Positions 24,287-32,539 of a stretch of DNA of 37,079 nt are shown here, piece after piece. This DNA is from Methylobacter sp. (GTDB lineage: Bacteria > Pseudomonadota > Gammaproteobacteria > Methylococcales > Methylomonadaceae). The notes beneath the pieces are model-generated. The model was given only the letters and a program-made list of their open reading frames with translations, was not told where the DNA came from and ran no database searches. The position numbers and the translations under genes were made by a program. Where the stretch lies: positions 1 through 37,079 of the forward strand of contig NZ_JALOCF010000050.1 in NCBI RefSeq assembly GCF_023227905.1, read 5' to 3'. Within the stretch, counting starts at the first letter, position 1. Each line of letters opens with the position of its first letter.

Positions 24287-24890
24287 TCTGCTCCGTGCAT
24301 AAAGGGCGGCCGGCTACCCAGCCGCCTATAAAGCTTTTCACCAGCAGTACAACCGCGTCTTCAACATCTTTAATCGCCATTGCGTCGAGTTCGCGGGCCA
24401 AGGATAAGCTACAGATTCCGTGGACACCGCTCCAGAGCGCCTGGGCTGCCTGTTTACCTTGTTGCGATGAACAGTCCGGCGCAAGTTGCGCAAACTGCGC
24501 CTCTACCAGGCTAAACATCTGCCTGATCTTCTCTTGATACCATTCAGGAGGCTCGGCGTCCCTGGCAAAAATCAGGCTCCACCGGTTAAAGTTTCGGCTG
24601 GCAAACGCTACGTAAGTCTTGGCCAAATCCGCAATATATTGCTCGGGAGAACACTTGGGCACTTGGTGCATCTGCTCAGTAAGGTCATCGACAGTGCTTG
24701 CGTTGATATGCATGACCAAGTCGGCCATATTGGCGAACACCATATAGATGCTGCCGACCGTATAGCCGATTTCCATGGCAATCCGGCGCGCTGTTAACGC
24801 CGCATAGCCTTCATTGACGATGATGGTTTCCGCCGCATCCGACACCATTTCCCTTATTTCGTCCAGACTGTGCTTGTTGCGTCTTGCCAT
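24258..24890 (-). CDS. TetR-family regulator
   Basis: A 210-residue regulator. The helix-turn-helix (about 25-55) reads LTARRIAMEIGYTVGSIYMVFANMADLV, in parts ARRIAMEIG and TVGSIYMVF. The C-terminal ligand-binding domain resembles the WHG type (ALWSGVHGICSLSLARELD). The target cannot be read from the window. It lies downstream of a LysR gene on the same strand (25 bp apart), so they may be co-transcribed, and it overlaps the end of the c-di-GMP gene. Confidence 0.88.
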   Translation of the reverse strand: MARRNKHSLDEIREMVSDAAETIIVNEGYAALTARRIAMEIGYTVGSIYMVFANMADLVMHINASTVDDLTEQMHQVPKCSPEQYIADLAKTYVAFASRNFNRWSLIFARDAEPPEWYQEKIRQMFSLVEAQFAQLAPDCSSQQGKQAAQALWSGVHGICSLSLARELDAMAIKDVEDAVVLLVKSFIGGWVAGRPLCTEQITVAASLGD

Positions 24891-24915
24891 GTTGTGCGCC
24901 TTTAGAAGATGAGTT

Positions 24916-25821
24916 TCAGATTACTGGGAGTCTGTTGTGTTGTGCAAAGTATTTGATTAAAAAATCCACAAACGTTGCCAATTTGGCCGGCAGAAAGCGT
25001 CTTTGCAGATAGGTGGCATAAATTTCCAGCGACGGTATGCGAAAATCCGGCAAAATCTCCACCAGCTTGCCCTGTTCCAAATAATTCATCACCGATAACT
25101 CAGGCGCCTGGGTTATGCCCATGCCCAACGCCGCCGCCTGACACAGCGCCCGGCCATTGTTTGAGGCAAAGTGCCAGTTTGCCCTGATTTTAACCTCTTC
25201 GCCACCGTCATTAAATATCCAGTAATCTCTATGTGGGGTATCCATGTAATGCAGGCAGCGATGCGCGCTTAACTCATCAATAGTTTGCGGTTCGCCGTAT
25301 TCGGCAAGATAGCCGGGGGATGCATAAGTACACAATCGGGTTTGGGCGATTTTACGGGCAACCACGCCCAAATCAAGCGTATCGGTCACCAGAATGGACA
25401 AGTCGAAATGGCCTTCGCTTAAATTAACTTCGCTGTTATGTAAGGTCATCAAAACCCTGACGCCGGGATAGGTGCGTTGATACGCGTCAATGACAGGCAC
25501 CATATAGAGTCCGCCAAAATCGATCGGCGCGCTGACTTTTAACGTCCCTTTTACCTGATGCCCCAGCTGCGAAGTGTATTCTTCCAACTCCGAGAAGTCG
25601 TCCAGCAGCTGTTTGCTGCGTTGATAATAGATTTTTCCCGCCTCTGTCATGCTTAGCCGCCGGGTTGTCCTGTTTAACAAGGCAACGCCTAAAGATTCCT
25701 CCAGCTGAGCCATATATTTGCTGATCATCATTGCCGAAAGATTCATTTCGCGCGCGACTGCCGCAAAAGTGCCCAACTCAACAATCCGGCAGAAGACTTG
25801 TGTGTTGTTTAATTTAGCCAT
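24916..25821 (-). CDS. LysR-family transcriptional regulator
   Basis: A 301-residue LysR-type protein. The winged HTH is in residues about 1-60 (AAVAREMNLSAMMISKYMAQLEESLG, then LLNRTTRRLSMTEAG). The substrate-binding domain covers about 90-295. The RTTRRLSMTEAG block places it with the large group related to regulators of reductases and efflux genes. It is divergent from the carbonic anhydrase gene across a 182-bp region that holds a palindrome next to its own start, so it may regulate itself and that gene. Confidence 0.9.
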   Translation of the reverse strand: MAKLNNTQVFCRIVELGTFAAVAREMNLSAMMISKYMAQLEESLGVALLNRTTRRLSMTEAGKIYYQRSKQLLDDFSELEEYTSQLGHQVKGTLKVSAPIDFGGLYMVPVIDAYQRTYPGVRVLMTLHNSEVNLSEGHFDLSILVTDTLDLGVVARKIAQTRLCTYASPGYLAEYGEPQTIDELSAHRCLHYMDTPHRDYWIFNDGGEEVKIRANWHFASNNGRALCQAAALGMGITQAPELSVMNYLEQGKLVEILPDFRIPSLEIYATYLQRRFLPAKLATFVDFLIKYFAQHNRLPVI

Positions 25822-25833
25822 AGCCGTCTCTTT

Positions 25834-25850
25834 ATAAACTTTAAGTTTAT
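25834..25850. promoter_or_regulatory. 17-bp palindrome upstream of the LysR gene
   Basis: ATAAACTT-T-AAGTTTAT, perfect eight-base arms around one base, starts 13 bp before the LysR ATG. It fits the T-N11-A plan of LysR binding sites and is a likely autoregulatory operator. Confidence 0.5.
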
Positions 25851-25872
25851 ATTGTATAACCCCGACAGCTAT

Positions 25873-25900
25873 TTGAAACCTTGATTTATTAGAGTAGACT
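25873..25900 (+). promoter_or_regulatory. candidate promoter of the carbonic anhydrase leader
   Basis: TTGAAA (25873-25878), 16-bp spacer, TAGACT (25895-25900). The -10 is imperfect. If used, transcription starts around 25907 and the first structure in the RNA is the hairpin at 25925-25968. Confidence 0.35.
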
Positions 25901-25924
25901 TTGAGACGGAGATAGTTCTTGCTA

Positions 25925-25976
25925 CCGCTTGGTCTTTATCATTCCCCTTAGTGATCAAGAGCGAGCGGTTTTTTTT
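25925..25976 (+). terminator. terminator-like hairpin in the carbonic anhydrase leader (possible attenuator)
   Basis: CCGCT (25925-25929) pairs with AGCGG (25964-25968); inside, CTT/AAG and ATCAT/GTGAT extend an interrupted stem. Eight T residues follow at 25969-25976. The structure ends 27 bp before the ATG of the carbonic anhydrase gene. No plus-strand gene lies upstream that it could terminate, so it either attenuates the downstream gene or ends a short RNA. Confidence 0.5.
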
Positions 25977-26003
25977 GCCCGACAATTATAATAAGAGGTG
26001 CTT

Positions 26004-26585
26004 ATGAGTAAAATTCGTAATGAGGTTTTAGCAGCAAACAGAGACTATGTGAATGATTTCGGCGACAAAGGCGCACTGCCGATGCCGCCCGGAAGACACT
26101 TTGCTATCCTGACCTGTATGGATGCCCGATTGGACCCTGCCAAATACGCCGGTTTGGCCGAAGGCGATGCCCATGTGATCCGCAATGCCGGCGGCCGCGC
26201 CAGCGACGATGCGATCCGTTCGTTGGTTATCTCCTATAAATTATTAGGAACCCGGGAATGGTTTGTGATCCATCACACCGACTGCGGCATGGAAACGTTT
26301 ACCGATGACATCATGCGCGGCCTGTTGGGCAGCAGCTTAAAAACCGCCTCTGTCGATGCCGACGGCTGGCACGATTGCTGCGAAGGCCCAGGATCTGCTG
26401 AAGGCAAATATATCGACTGGCTGACCATCAAGGATCAGGAAGAAAGCGTTCTGGAAGATGTAATCCGCATCAGGAAGCATCCGCTGGTTCCTGCCAATAT
26501 CCCTGTTTACGGTTATATTTACGACGTTAAATCAGGCCGGTTAATAGAAGTACCCGCTGCAACACAAGCAGGCAGAGCTGCCTAA
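26004..26585 (+). CDS. beta-class carbonic anhydrase
   Basis: A 193-residue protein. The ATG at 26004 has AAGAGG 6 bp upstream; a GTG at 25998 overlaps that site and is rejected. Zinc ligands and the catalytic pair are in place: Cys38-x-Asp40-x-Arg42 (LTCMDARLDP) and His91-x-x-Cys94 (HHTDCGM). The short form with INAGGR-like segment (VIRNAGGRASDD) matches the small class of beta-carbonic anhydrases. It interconverts CO2 and bicarbonate. That fits a one-carbon metabolism in which formate oxidation releases CO2, but a general role in pH or carboxylation is equally possible. Confidence 0.9.
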   Translation: MSKIRNEVLAANRDYVNDFGDKGALPMPPGRHFAILTCMDARLDPAKYAGLAEGDAHVIRNAGGRASDDAIRSLVISYKLLGTREWFVIHHTDCGMETFTDDIMRGLLGSSLKTASVDADGWHDCCEGPGSAEGKYIDWLTIKDQEESVLEDVIRIRKHPLVPANIPVYGYIYDVKSGRLIEVPAATQAGRAA

Positions 26586-26598
26586 TAACTGCTCAAGC

Positions 26599-26624
26599 AT
26601 GCTCGCATCCTAGGGTGCGGGCAT
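26599..26624. repeat. imperfect 26-bp palindrome after the carbonic anhydrase gene
   Basis: ATGC-CGCA arms mirrored by TGCG-GCAT around CCTAGG. Forms a stable hairpin 13 bp after the stop, without a T-run. Probably a mRNA 3' end stabiliser or part of a repeat. Confidence 0.4.
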
Positions 26625-26756
26625 GGCCTGAAGCGCCCGCCGTATCCGCAAAGTGCATGAACTGTGCTTGCGTCCCCCTCATAAAAGTCTAAAATTCGCT
26701 TTCCTGCTAATTGCGACCGAAGTTTTGCACTTCCCGCTAACGACTTACCTTAACTG

Positions 26757-27263
26757 ATGAACACCGAACTACTCGCCGTCGTTGACGAAAACGACCGCAT
26801 TATTGACACCTGCGCACGTCATATCATCCATGCGACAGGCCTTAGGCACCGTGCAGTGCATATTCTGGTTTTTAGTGAGCAAGGGCAGTTGTTCCTGCAA
26901 AAACGCTCGATGAAAAAAGATCTCAATGGCGGCCTTTGGGACACCTCGGCGGCAGGTCATGTTGACGCCGGTGAAGATTACGATATCAGCGCCGCCAGGG
27001 AAATTGAAGAAGAGCTGGGCATCAGTGTTGCACACATGCTGGAACCGTTGTTTAAATTGCCGGCTACAGCGGCTATCGGCATGGAATTTATTCAGGTCTA
27101 CCGCTGCATTCATAACGGCCCATTCAATCTGGCGCCCGACGAGATTGACGAAGGCGACTGGTTTAGCGTTACTGAAATATCAAAACGCATCGAGGCGGAT
27201 GACCCGCTTCTGACCGAAGCCTTTAAAACCATTTGGCGACACTTTGAGGCATTGGCAATATGA
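26757..27263 (+). CDS. Nudix hydrolase (YfcD-like)
   Basis: A 168-residue Nudix protein. The Nudix box is complete: GHVDAGEDYDISAAREIEEE in the GX5EX7REUXEEXGU pattern, completed by LGI. The overall plan (RHRAVHILVFSEQGQLFLQKR, LWDTSAAGHV) resembles the YfcD / isopentenyl-diphosphate isomerase-like branch. The substrate is unknown, presumably a nucleoside or isoprenoid diphosphate. The stop overlaps the start of the Nif3-like gene in ATGA, so the two are translationally coupled. Confidence 0.9.
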   Translation: MNTELLAVVDENDRIIDTCARHIIHATGLRHRAVHILVFSEQGQLFLQKRSMKKDLNGGLWDTSAAGHVDAGEDYDISAAREIEEELGISVAHMLEPLFKLPATAAIGMEFIQVYRCIHNGPFNLAPDEIDEGDWFSVTEISKRIEADDPLLTEAFKTIWRHFEALAI

Positions 27264-28024
27264 TCAGCCGAGCACAACTCAACGACTATTATCAGGCGCT
27301 GCTTCGTCCCGAAACCTATGCCGACTATTGTCCTAACGGCCTGCAAATAGAAGGCGCTGAGCGCATTGAACGCATCGCTTTTGCTGTGTCGGCAACCCGC
27401 GATTCCATTCAACAAGCTGTCGAAAACAAGGCCGATGCCTTGGTTGTGCATCACGGCCTGTTCTGGACATTTCACGGCGCAAAATCGTTGACAGGAACTT
27501 TCGCCCGGCGAGTTTTTCCGCTGGTAAAAAACAACATCAACCTGTTCGGCTATCATCTGCCGCTGGACGGGCATCCGGACATAGGCAACGCCGCGACCTT
27601 GGGGGAAATGATCGATTGTAGGCAGCAACAGCCCTTCGGCGATTACAAAGGCTCTGCGACCGGCATTAAAGGCGTGTTCGATCAGCCGCTAACCGCCATC
27701 GAGTTGCAGCAAAAATTGGCAGCCGTGCTCAAGCACAACGTCATCCTGGCAACGCCCGACAGTAGCGCGTTGATAAGGTCGGTCGGCATCATCACCGGCG
27801 GCGCCAACAGCGAGTGGCGCCTGGCCGAAAAAGAACGCCTGGATGCCTATATCACCGGCGAAATCAGCGAGCACGACTGGCACGAAAGCCAGGAGGCGGG
27901 CATACATATGTTGGCAGGCGGACACTATGCCACCGAGCAGTTCGGCGTCCAGGCATTGATGGACAAAACCCGGCAGCAATTTGCCGTGGAATGCTTCTTT
28001 ATTGATAGCGAAAATCCTGCATAG
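27260..28024 (+). CDS. Nif3-like dinuclear metal centre protein (YbgI family)
   Basis: A 254-residue protein of the Nif3/YbgI family. The metal-binding pieces are visible: VVHHGLFW (two His), FGYHLPLDGHPDIGN (His and Asp), and the C-terminal GGHYATEQFG with His and Glu. Members form hexameric rings with two metals per subunit; the role is debated, with suggested links to GTP cyclohydrolase or peptidase-like activity. It overlaps the Nudix gene by four bases. Confidence 0.93.
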   Translation: MISRAQLNDYYQALLRPETYADYCPNGLQIEGAERIERIAFAVSATRDSIQQAVENKADALVVHHGLFWTFHGAKSLTGTFARRVFPLVKNNINLFGYHLPLDGHPDIGNAATLGEMIDCRQQQPFGDYKGSATGIKGVFDQPLTAIELQQKLAAVLKHNVILATPDSSALIRSVGIITGGANSEWRLAEKERLDAYITGEISEHDWHESQEAGIHMLAGGHYATEQFGVQALMDKTRQQFAVECFFIDSENPA

Positions 28025-28056
28025 CGATTAGCGAGCTGACAGGTTAGTTAGAAAAT

Positions 28057-28300
28057 AGAACACGGATGACGCTGATTAGACGGGTTAACACCGATAAAAC
28101 GGAGTTTCTTTATAACGATATTTAATATTGTGCAAAGCGCGGCCACCGGACCGATTCATTGTCCTTAATAAACATACAGCCTACTTGCTGCTGTCCCGTT
28201 CAAAGCAAGCTTTGAACTCCGGCGTTCAAGGAGTCCAAAGCTTGCTTTGGCTATAATCAAGAACCGTGTTAATCCGTCTAATCAGTGTCATCCGTGTTCT
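28057..28300. repeat. nested foldback element, 244 bp
   Basis: Outer arms of 35 bp (28057-28091 and 28266-28300) are inverted copies with two mismatches. Inner arms of 22 bp (28199-28220 and 28230-28251) are inverted with four mismatches around a 9-base loop. No transposase. The outer arm (starting AGAACACGGATGACGCTGAT) resembles a dispersed sequence I have seen in many unrelated bacterial genomes. It fills the 339-bp gap before the ATPase gene, so the ATPase promoter must lie in or after it. Confidence 0.75.
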
Positions 28301-28363
28301 CATAATGAGCGGCATTCGTTAAGTGGTAAACTAGAGCACTTCCAACTTTGCGAGGCTGAAACG

Positions 28364-30310
28364 ATGACCGATAAGCAAGCAACGATTCCCCGCGCGACAG
28401 CCGAAAATATCATTGCCGTACTGAGTTTGCTCGGCATCTGCAGTTATCTGGTGTTGCGCTATGCGCTTGATATTGGACATGAAGTTTATACGTTATCGCT
28501 GAATGCCGCTTTAAACTCGGCGGCTGCGGAAATTTACCGGGAACAATTTTCTTGCCTGATTGAGCTGGTGCAACTGCCGCTGCTTGCCGTGCTGGCGCTG
28601 GGCGGCATTCCGCTGGTTTATCAGCTTGGCGTGAAACTGGGGCAGGGCGATTGGGGTGCTGATTTACTGGCCGGCATGTCCATCGTAACAGCGGTTTTGC
28701 TGGATGAATACCTGGCCGGGAGTCTGGTGGTGCTGATGCTGTCCGGCGGCGTGGTGCTGGAATCCTACGCGGTGCGCAAGGCTTCGTCAGTGCTTGAGGC
28801 ATTGGCCAAGCGCATGCCGTCGGTTGCGCATAGAAAATCGGGCGATCAGCTAGCCGACATCAGCACTGAGCAGGTCAATATCGGCGACACCCTGTTGATA
28901 TTGCCGCATGAAATCTGCCCCGTTGACGGCACGGTGCTGGAAGGTTCCGGCACTATGGACGAATCCTATCTGACCGGCGAACCGTATATGATGTCGAAAG
29001 TCAGCGGTTCCCAGGTTCTTTCCGGTGCGATCAACGGCGATTCGGCTTTAACGATTCGAGCGGACAAGCTGGCTGTCGATTCACGCTACGCCAAGATCAT
29101 GGAAGTGATGCAATCGTCCGAACAGTACCGCCCGAATATCAGACGGCTGGGCGATCAGTTGGGCGCGCTGTACACGCCGCTGGCCGTGATCATTGCATTG
29201 ACTGCCTGGGCGGTCAGCGGCGATGTGGTTCGTTTCCTCGCCGTGCTGGTCATCGCCACGCCGTGCCCGTTGCTGATCGGCATCCCGGTCACGGTGATCA
29301 GTTCCATTTCGCTGGCCGCGCGACGCGAAATCATCATCAAGAATCCGGCCATTTTGGAAACCATCGGCACCTGCCGCACGGCAATTTTCGATAAGACCGG
29401 CACTCTGACTTATGGCCGCCCGTCGCTGACGGCGCTGGTTCCCGGCGAAGGGCATAGTGAGCGGGAGGTGTTGCTGCTGGTCGCCAGCCTGGAACGCTAT
29501 TCCAAGCATCCGTTATCCCGCGCCATTATTGCAGCGGCGGAAAAATCGGCATTATCGTTATTAAGCGTGACCAATATCACCGAGCTGCCGGGGGAGGGGC
29601 TTAAGGGCAATGTGGCAGGGAAATGGATTCAGGTTACCAGCCGCAAAAAGTTCGTCGATCATGCCCCGGGTGCCGCCGAGATGTTACCACCTGTTACCGG
29701 CGGTTTGGAGTGCGTAGTGTTGATTGACGATGCCTATGCGGCGACCCTGCAATTCCGGGATGAAGTGCGCAACGACAGCTCATCATTCATTAACCACCTG
29801 CGGCCCAGCCATATGTTCGACAAGGTGATGCTGGTGTCCGGGGACCGGGAATCGGAAGTACGTTTTCTGGCCGACCAGGTCGGCATTGAGCACGTTTATT
29901 TTAGCCAAAGCCCCGAGCAGAAACTGGAACTGGTGCGTAACGAAACAAAATCGGCCAAAACCGTGTTCCTGGGCGACGGCATCAATGATGCGCCGGCGCT
30001 GACGGCTGCGACCATCGGTATAGCTTTCGGCCAGAACAGCGACATCACCGGCGAATCGGCCGACGCAGTGATCATGGACAGTTCATTGTTAAAAGTCGAT
30101 GAGTTGTTTCATATCGGCGAGCGGATGCGTAAAATTGCGCTGCAAAGCGCGGTGGGCGGCATGGCGCTGAGTTTGATAGGCATGGTGTTTGCCGGATTGG
30201 GGTATTTGACCCCGGTGGCCGGAGCCATAATCCAGGAAGTCATTGATGTGCTCGCGGTATTGAATGCCTTGCGGGCGGCCATTGTGCCGAAAACGCTGTC
30301 GGATTTTTAA
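28364..30310 (+). CDS. heavy-metal P-type ATPase with TPCPL motif
   Basis: A 648-residue P1B-type ATPase. The ATG at 28364 has GAGG 8 bp upstream; the open frame further upstream is foldback DNA. Landmarks: TGEP (204-207), membrane motif TPCPL (299-303), phosphorylation site DKTGT (343-347), the P1B-specific HP pair (382-383) and GDGINDAP (537-544). There is no N-terminal metal-binding domain. The membrane motif is Thr-Pro-Cys-Pro-Leu instead of the CPC of copper and zinc pumps or the SPC of cobalt pumps, so the metal is uncertain. The VIT transporter follows after 13 bp, which makes iron or manganese plausible. Confidence 0.9.
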   Translation: MTDKQATIPRATAENIIAVLSLLGICSYLVLRYALDIGHEVYTLSLNAALNSAAAEIYREQFSCLIELVQLPLLAVLALGGIPLVYQLGVKLGQGDWGADLLAGMSIVTAVLLDEYLAGSLVVLMLSGGVVLESYAVRKASSVLEALAKRMPSVAHRKSGDQLADISTEQVNIGDTLLILPHEICPVDGTVLEGSGTMDESYLTGEPYMMSKVSGSQVLSGAINGDSALTIRADKLAVDSRYAKIMEVMQSSEQYRPNIRRLGDQLGALYTPLAVIIALTAWAVSGDVVRFLAVLVIATPCPLLIGIPVTVISSISLAARREIIIKNPAILETIGTCRTAIFDKTGTLTYGRPSLTALVPGEGHSEREVLLLVASLERYSKHPLSRAIIAAAEKSALSLLSVTNITELPGEGLKGNVAGKWIQVTSRKKFVDHAPGAAEMLPPVTGGLECVVLIDDAYAATLQFRDEVRNDSSSFINHLRPSHMFDKVMLVSGDRESEVRFLADQVGIEHVYFSQSPEQKLELVRNETKSAKTVFLGDGINDAPALTAATIGIAFGQNSDITGESADAVIMDSSLLKVDELFHIGERMRKIALQSAVGGMALSLIGMVFAGLGYLTPVAGAIIQEVIDVLAVLNALRAAIVPKTLSDF

Positions 30311-30323
30311 AAAGGAGTTCCCC

Positions 30324-31019
30324 ATGCTGTTATATCATCGCGAAACACACAAGACTCATCGCGTCGGCTGGCTGCGTGCGGCTGTGCTGGGCGCGAACGA
30401 CGGCATCGTGTCCACTGCCAGTTTAATCGTCGGCATTGCCGCTTCCCATGCGGCGCATCACGATATTGTCCTGGCCGGTGTTGCCGGGCTGGTCGCCGGG
30501 GCCATGTCGATGGCGGCGGGCGAATACGTCTCGGTCAGCTCGCAAGCCGATACCGAACAAGCTGATTTAAGGCGGGAGCGCAGAGAACTGGCTGAAGACG
30601 GCGAACATGAGAAAAAAGAGCTGGCAGCCATCTATATATTACGAGGGCTCGATCCGTTGCTGGCCGGGCAGGTTGCAGAGCAATTGATGAAACATGATGC
30701 GTTGGGCGCTCATGCCCGCGACGAACTCGGCATATCGGAAACGGGCAGCGCAAGGCCCGTTCAGGCGGCGCTAACGTCGGCCGCCACATTCGCCGTCGGC
30801 GCAGTGTTGCCTTTGTTGATAGTTCTGTTAGCTCCCGATACTGATTTAATCGTACCGGTGTCGTCCGCCTCCCTGCTGTTTTTGACATTGCTGGGCATGC
30901 TGGCGGCCTATAGCGGCGGGGCGAGCATCATGAAAGGCGCTTTTCGCGTTGCGTTCTGGGGCGCATTGGCTATGGGCCTGACCGCAGCCGTTGGCTCGGC
31001 TTTTGGAACGGTCGTCTGA
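30324..31019 (+). CDS. VIT1/CCC1 family iron or manganese transporter
   Basis: A 231-residue membrane protein. AAGGAG lies 6 bp before the ATG at 30324. The first membrane segment has VLGANDGIVSTASLIVG and the second GLVAGAMSMAAGEYVSVSSQAD, both signatures of the VIT/CCC1 family. A charged cytoplasmic helical loop with many Glu (LRRERRELAEDGEHEKKEL) binds metal in known members. Three more membrane segments follow. The family moves Fe2+ or Mn2+ out of the cytoplasm. It lies between the P-type ATPase and a GIY-YIG gene on one probable transcript. Confidence 0.92.
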   Translation: MLLYHRETHKTHRVGWLRAAVLGANDGIVSTASLIVGIAASHAAHHDIVLAGVAGLVAGAMSMAAGEYVSVSSQADTEQADLRRERRELAEDGEHEKKELAAIYILRGLDPLLAGQVAEQLMKHDALGAHARDELGISETGSARPVQAALTSAATFAVGAVLPLLIVLLAPDTDLIVPVSSASLLFLTLLGMLAAYSGGASIMKGAFRVAFWGALAMGLTAAVGSAFGTVV

Positions 31020-31023
31020 CACT

Positions 31024-31296
31024 GTGAATTGGCAGGTCTACATCATCCTTTGCACCGACGACTCGCTTTATACTGGTATCACCAATGATGTTGCCCGGCG
31101 TTTTAATCAGCATGCGGACAAGCAGGGCGCTAAATATTTTCGCGGCAGGCAGCCCAAACAGTTGGTGTATGTCGAAACCGGCCATGACCGCAGCTCTGCC
31201 AGTAAACGGGAAAGTGCCATAAAAAAGCTGCCCAGGCTTGAGAAGTTGCAGTTGTTGGATTCCGATATTAATCAAGTAATTGATTTCCTGATTTAA
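31024..31296 (+). CDS. GIY-YIG nuclease-superfamily protein (YhbQ-like)
   Basis: A 90-residue protein from the GTG at 31024, five bases after the VIT stop. The frame is open into the VIT gene, but those codons overlap it out of phase. Motifs: VYIILCTDDSLYTGITNDV is the GIY-YIG core, then RRFNQH and the E of KRESAIK. Small solitary GIY-YIG proteins such as YhbQ have proposed DNA-repair roles. Placement behind two metal transporters seems to be by operon accretion. Confidence 0.88.
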   Translation: MNWQVYIILCTDDSLYTGITNDVARRFNQHADKQGAKYFRGRQPKQLVYVETGHDRSSASKRESAIKKLPRLEKLQLLDSDINQVIDFLI

Positions 31297-31585
31297 ACTA
31301 TTCACCACGAAGGACACGAAGAAAGACGAGTCAGAAAGATAGATCGTGGATGACACGAATAAACATGAAGCGTGACGGGATTTGTAATAACCGGCTGTAA
31401 TTCGGTGAGGCGAACTGTAACGTGTTTGTCTGAATCGCAAAGCTCTACTGGTATTAGACGCAAAGTCCACAATGAAAAGGCAGGGCAAAAGCTTCGTGAG
31501 CTTCGTGTCTTCGTGGTGAATTCTCGCTGGTTCCCAAGTTAGCACTTGGGCGCCAGAAAACCCCACAAACCAGCATTAATAAACT
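31297..31585. repeat. foldback element, 31301-31520
   Basis: The left arm (31301-31321, TTCACCACGAAGGACACGAA and one more base) and the right arm (31501-31520) are inverted copies with one base inserted. A second partial CTTCGTG copy precedes the right arm. The span is 220 bp without a transposase or coding region. This sequence type (CACCACGAAG-ACACGAAG) recurs in intergenic regions of many bacteria. The rest of the gap holds the promoter of the glycosylase gene. Confidence 0.75.
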
Positions 31586-32233
31586 ATGTATTCAAAACAA
31601 GTATTCGATCAAGATTGCAGGCAGTGCCAACGGCTGGATAACTTCCTGTGTGAAGTTAAACAAAAGCACCCCGATTACCATGCACGTCCGGTTGCGCCTT
31701 TTGGCGATAGCAACGCCCAATTGCTGATCGTCGGCCTGGCTCCCGGCATGCATGGGGCCAACGCCACAGGCAGGCCGTTTACCGGCGATTATGCAGGGCT
31801 ATTGCTTTATGAGGCGCTTTACGAGTTCGGCTACAGTAATCAAATAAAGTCCGAGTCATTGACCGACGGCTTGGCGCTTAAAAACTGCCGTATCACCAAT
31901 GCCGTTAAATGCTTACCGCCGCAAAACAAGCCGACAGGCGACGAAATTAACCAGTGCAATGCTTATCTGTCCGCCGAATTAAAAACCTTGCCGGAGCAGG
32001 CGGTCATCCTGGCCTTGGGTTCGATTGCCCATCAGGCGGTGTTAAAAGCCTACGGGTTGAAATTGAGCAGCGCCAAATTTGCTCATAATGCCCAGCATGC
32101 CTTGCCGGATGGCCGCACACTGGTTGATTCTTATCACAGCAGCCGATATAACGTGCAGACCAAACGGCTGACAAAAGAGATGTTTGCCGACGTTTTCAGG
32201 ACAATTGAACTGCAAAGTCCGAAAATCGCGTAG
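31586..32233 (+). CDS. family 5 uracil-DNA glycosylase (UdgB-like)
   Basis: A 215-residue protein. Motif GLAPGMHGANATGRPFTGD near residues 50-70 is typical of family 5 glycosylases. Four cysteines fit the iron-sulfur cluster (Cys11, Cys14, then VKC and QCN near 114 and 128). The third motif reads YHSSRYNVQTKRLT; most relatives have YHPSR, so a Pro is replaced by Ser. These enzymes remove uracil, hypoxanthine and similar damaged bases from DNA. It is a single gene with no close partner. Confidence 0.9.
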   Translation: MYSKQVFDQDCRQCQRLDNFLCEVKQKHPDYHARPVAPFGDSNAQLLIVGLAPGMHGANATGRPFTGDYAGLLLYEALYEFGYSNQIKSESLTDGLALKNCRITNAVKCLPPQNKPTGDEINQCNAYLSAELKTLPEQAVILALGSIAHQAVLKAYGLKLSSAKFAHNAQHALPDGRTLVDSYHSSRYNVQTKRLTKEMFADVFRTIELQSPKIA

Positions 32234-32539
32234 CCCTGAGTTGGCATTACAAAGCTCCGTATTCCGCAAGGCTTAGCCCCGTTCTAACGATGTGATGTTG
32301 CCGGACAATAGTAATTTTAAGTCAAGCCGTTTTCGGTCGAAATTGCCTATAAAATCCCGGAATTGATAGGTATTGGTACGAGTATTTCTGGTCCCAAGCG
32401 CATGTTATAAATTTTTCGATGCGAACATATTCGGCTCAGGAATCTCTCATTGATTCTCGCAGATACTCGATATAGCGATAAAGGCAATTATCAGTTCCTA
32501 CTTTTTCGCTCGAAAGGTTCTATGCAACAGGGGGACAGC

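Noticed and set aside
28247..28363. N-terminal extension of the P-type ATPase frame
   Set aside because: It translates the foldback repeat; a start with a ribosome binding site and a normal family N-terminus lies at 28364.
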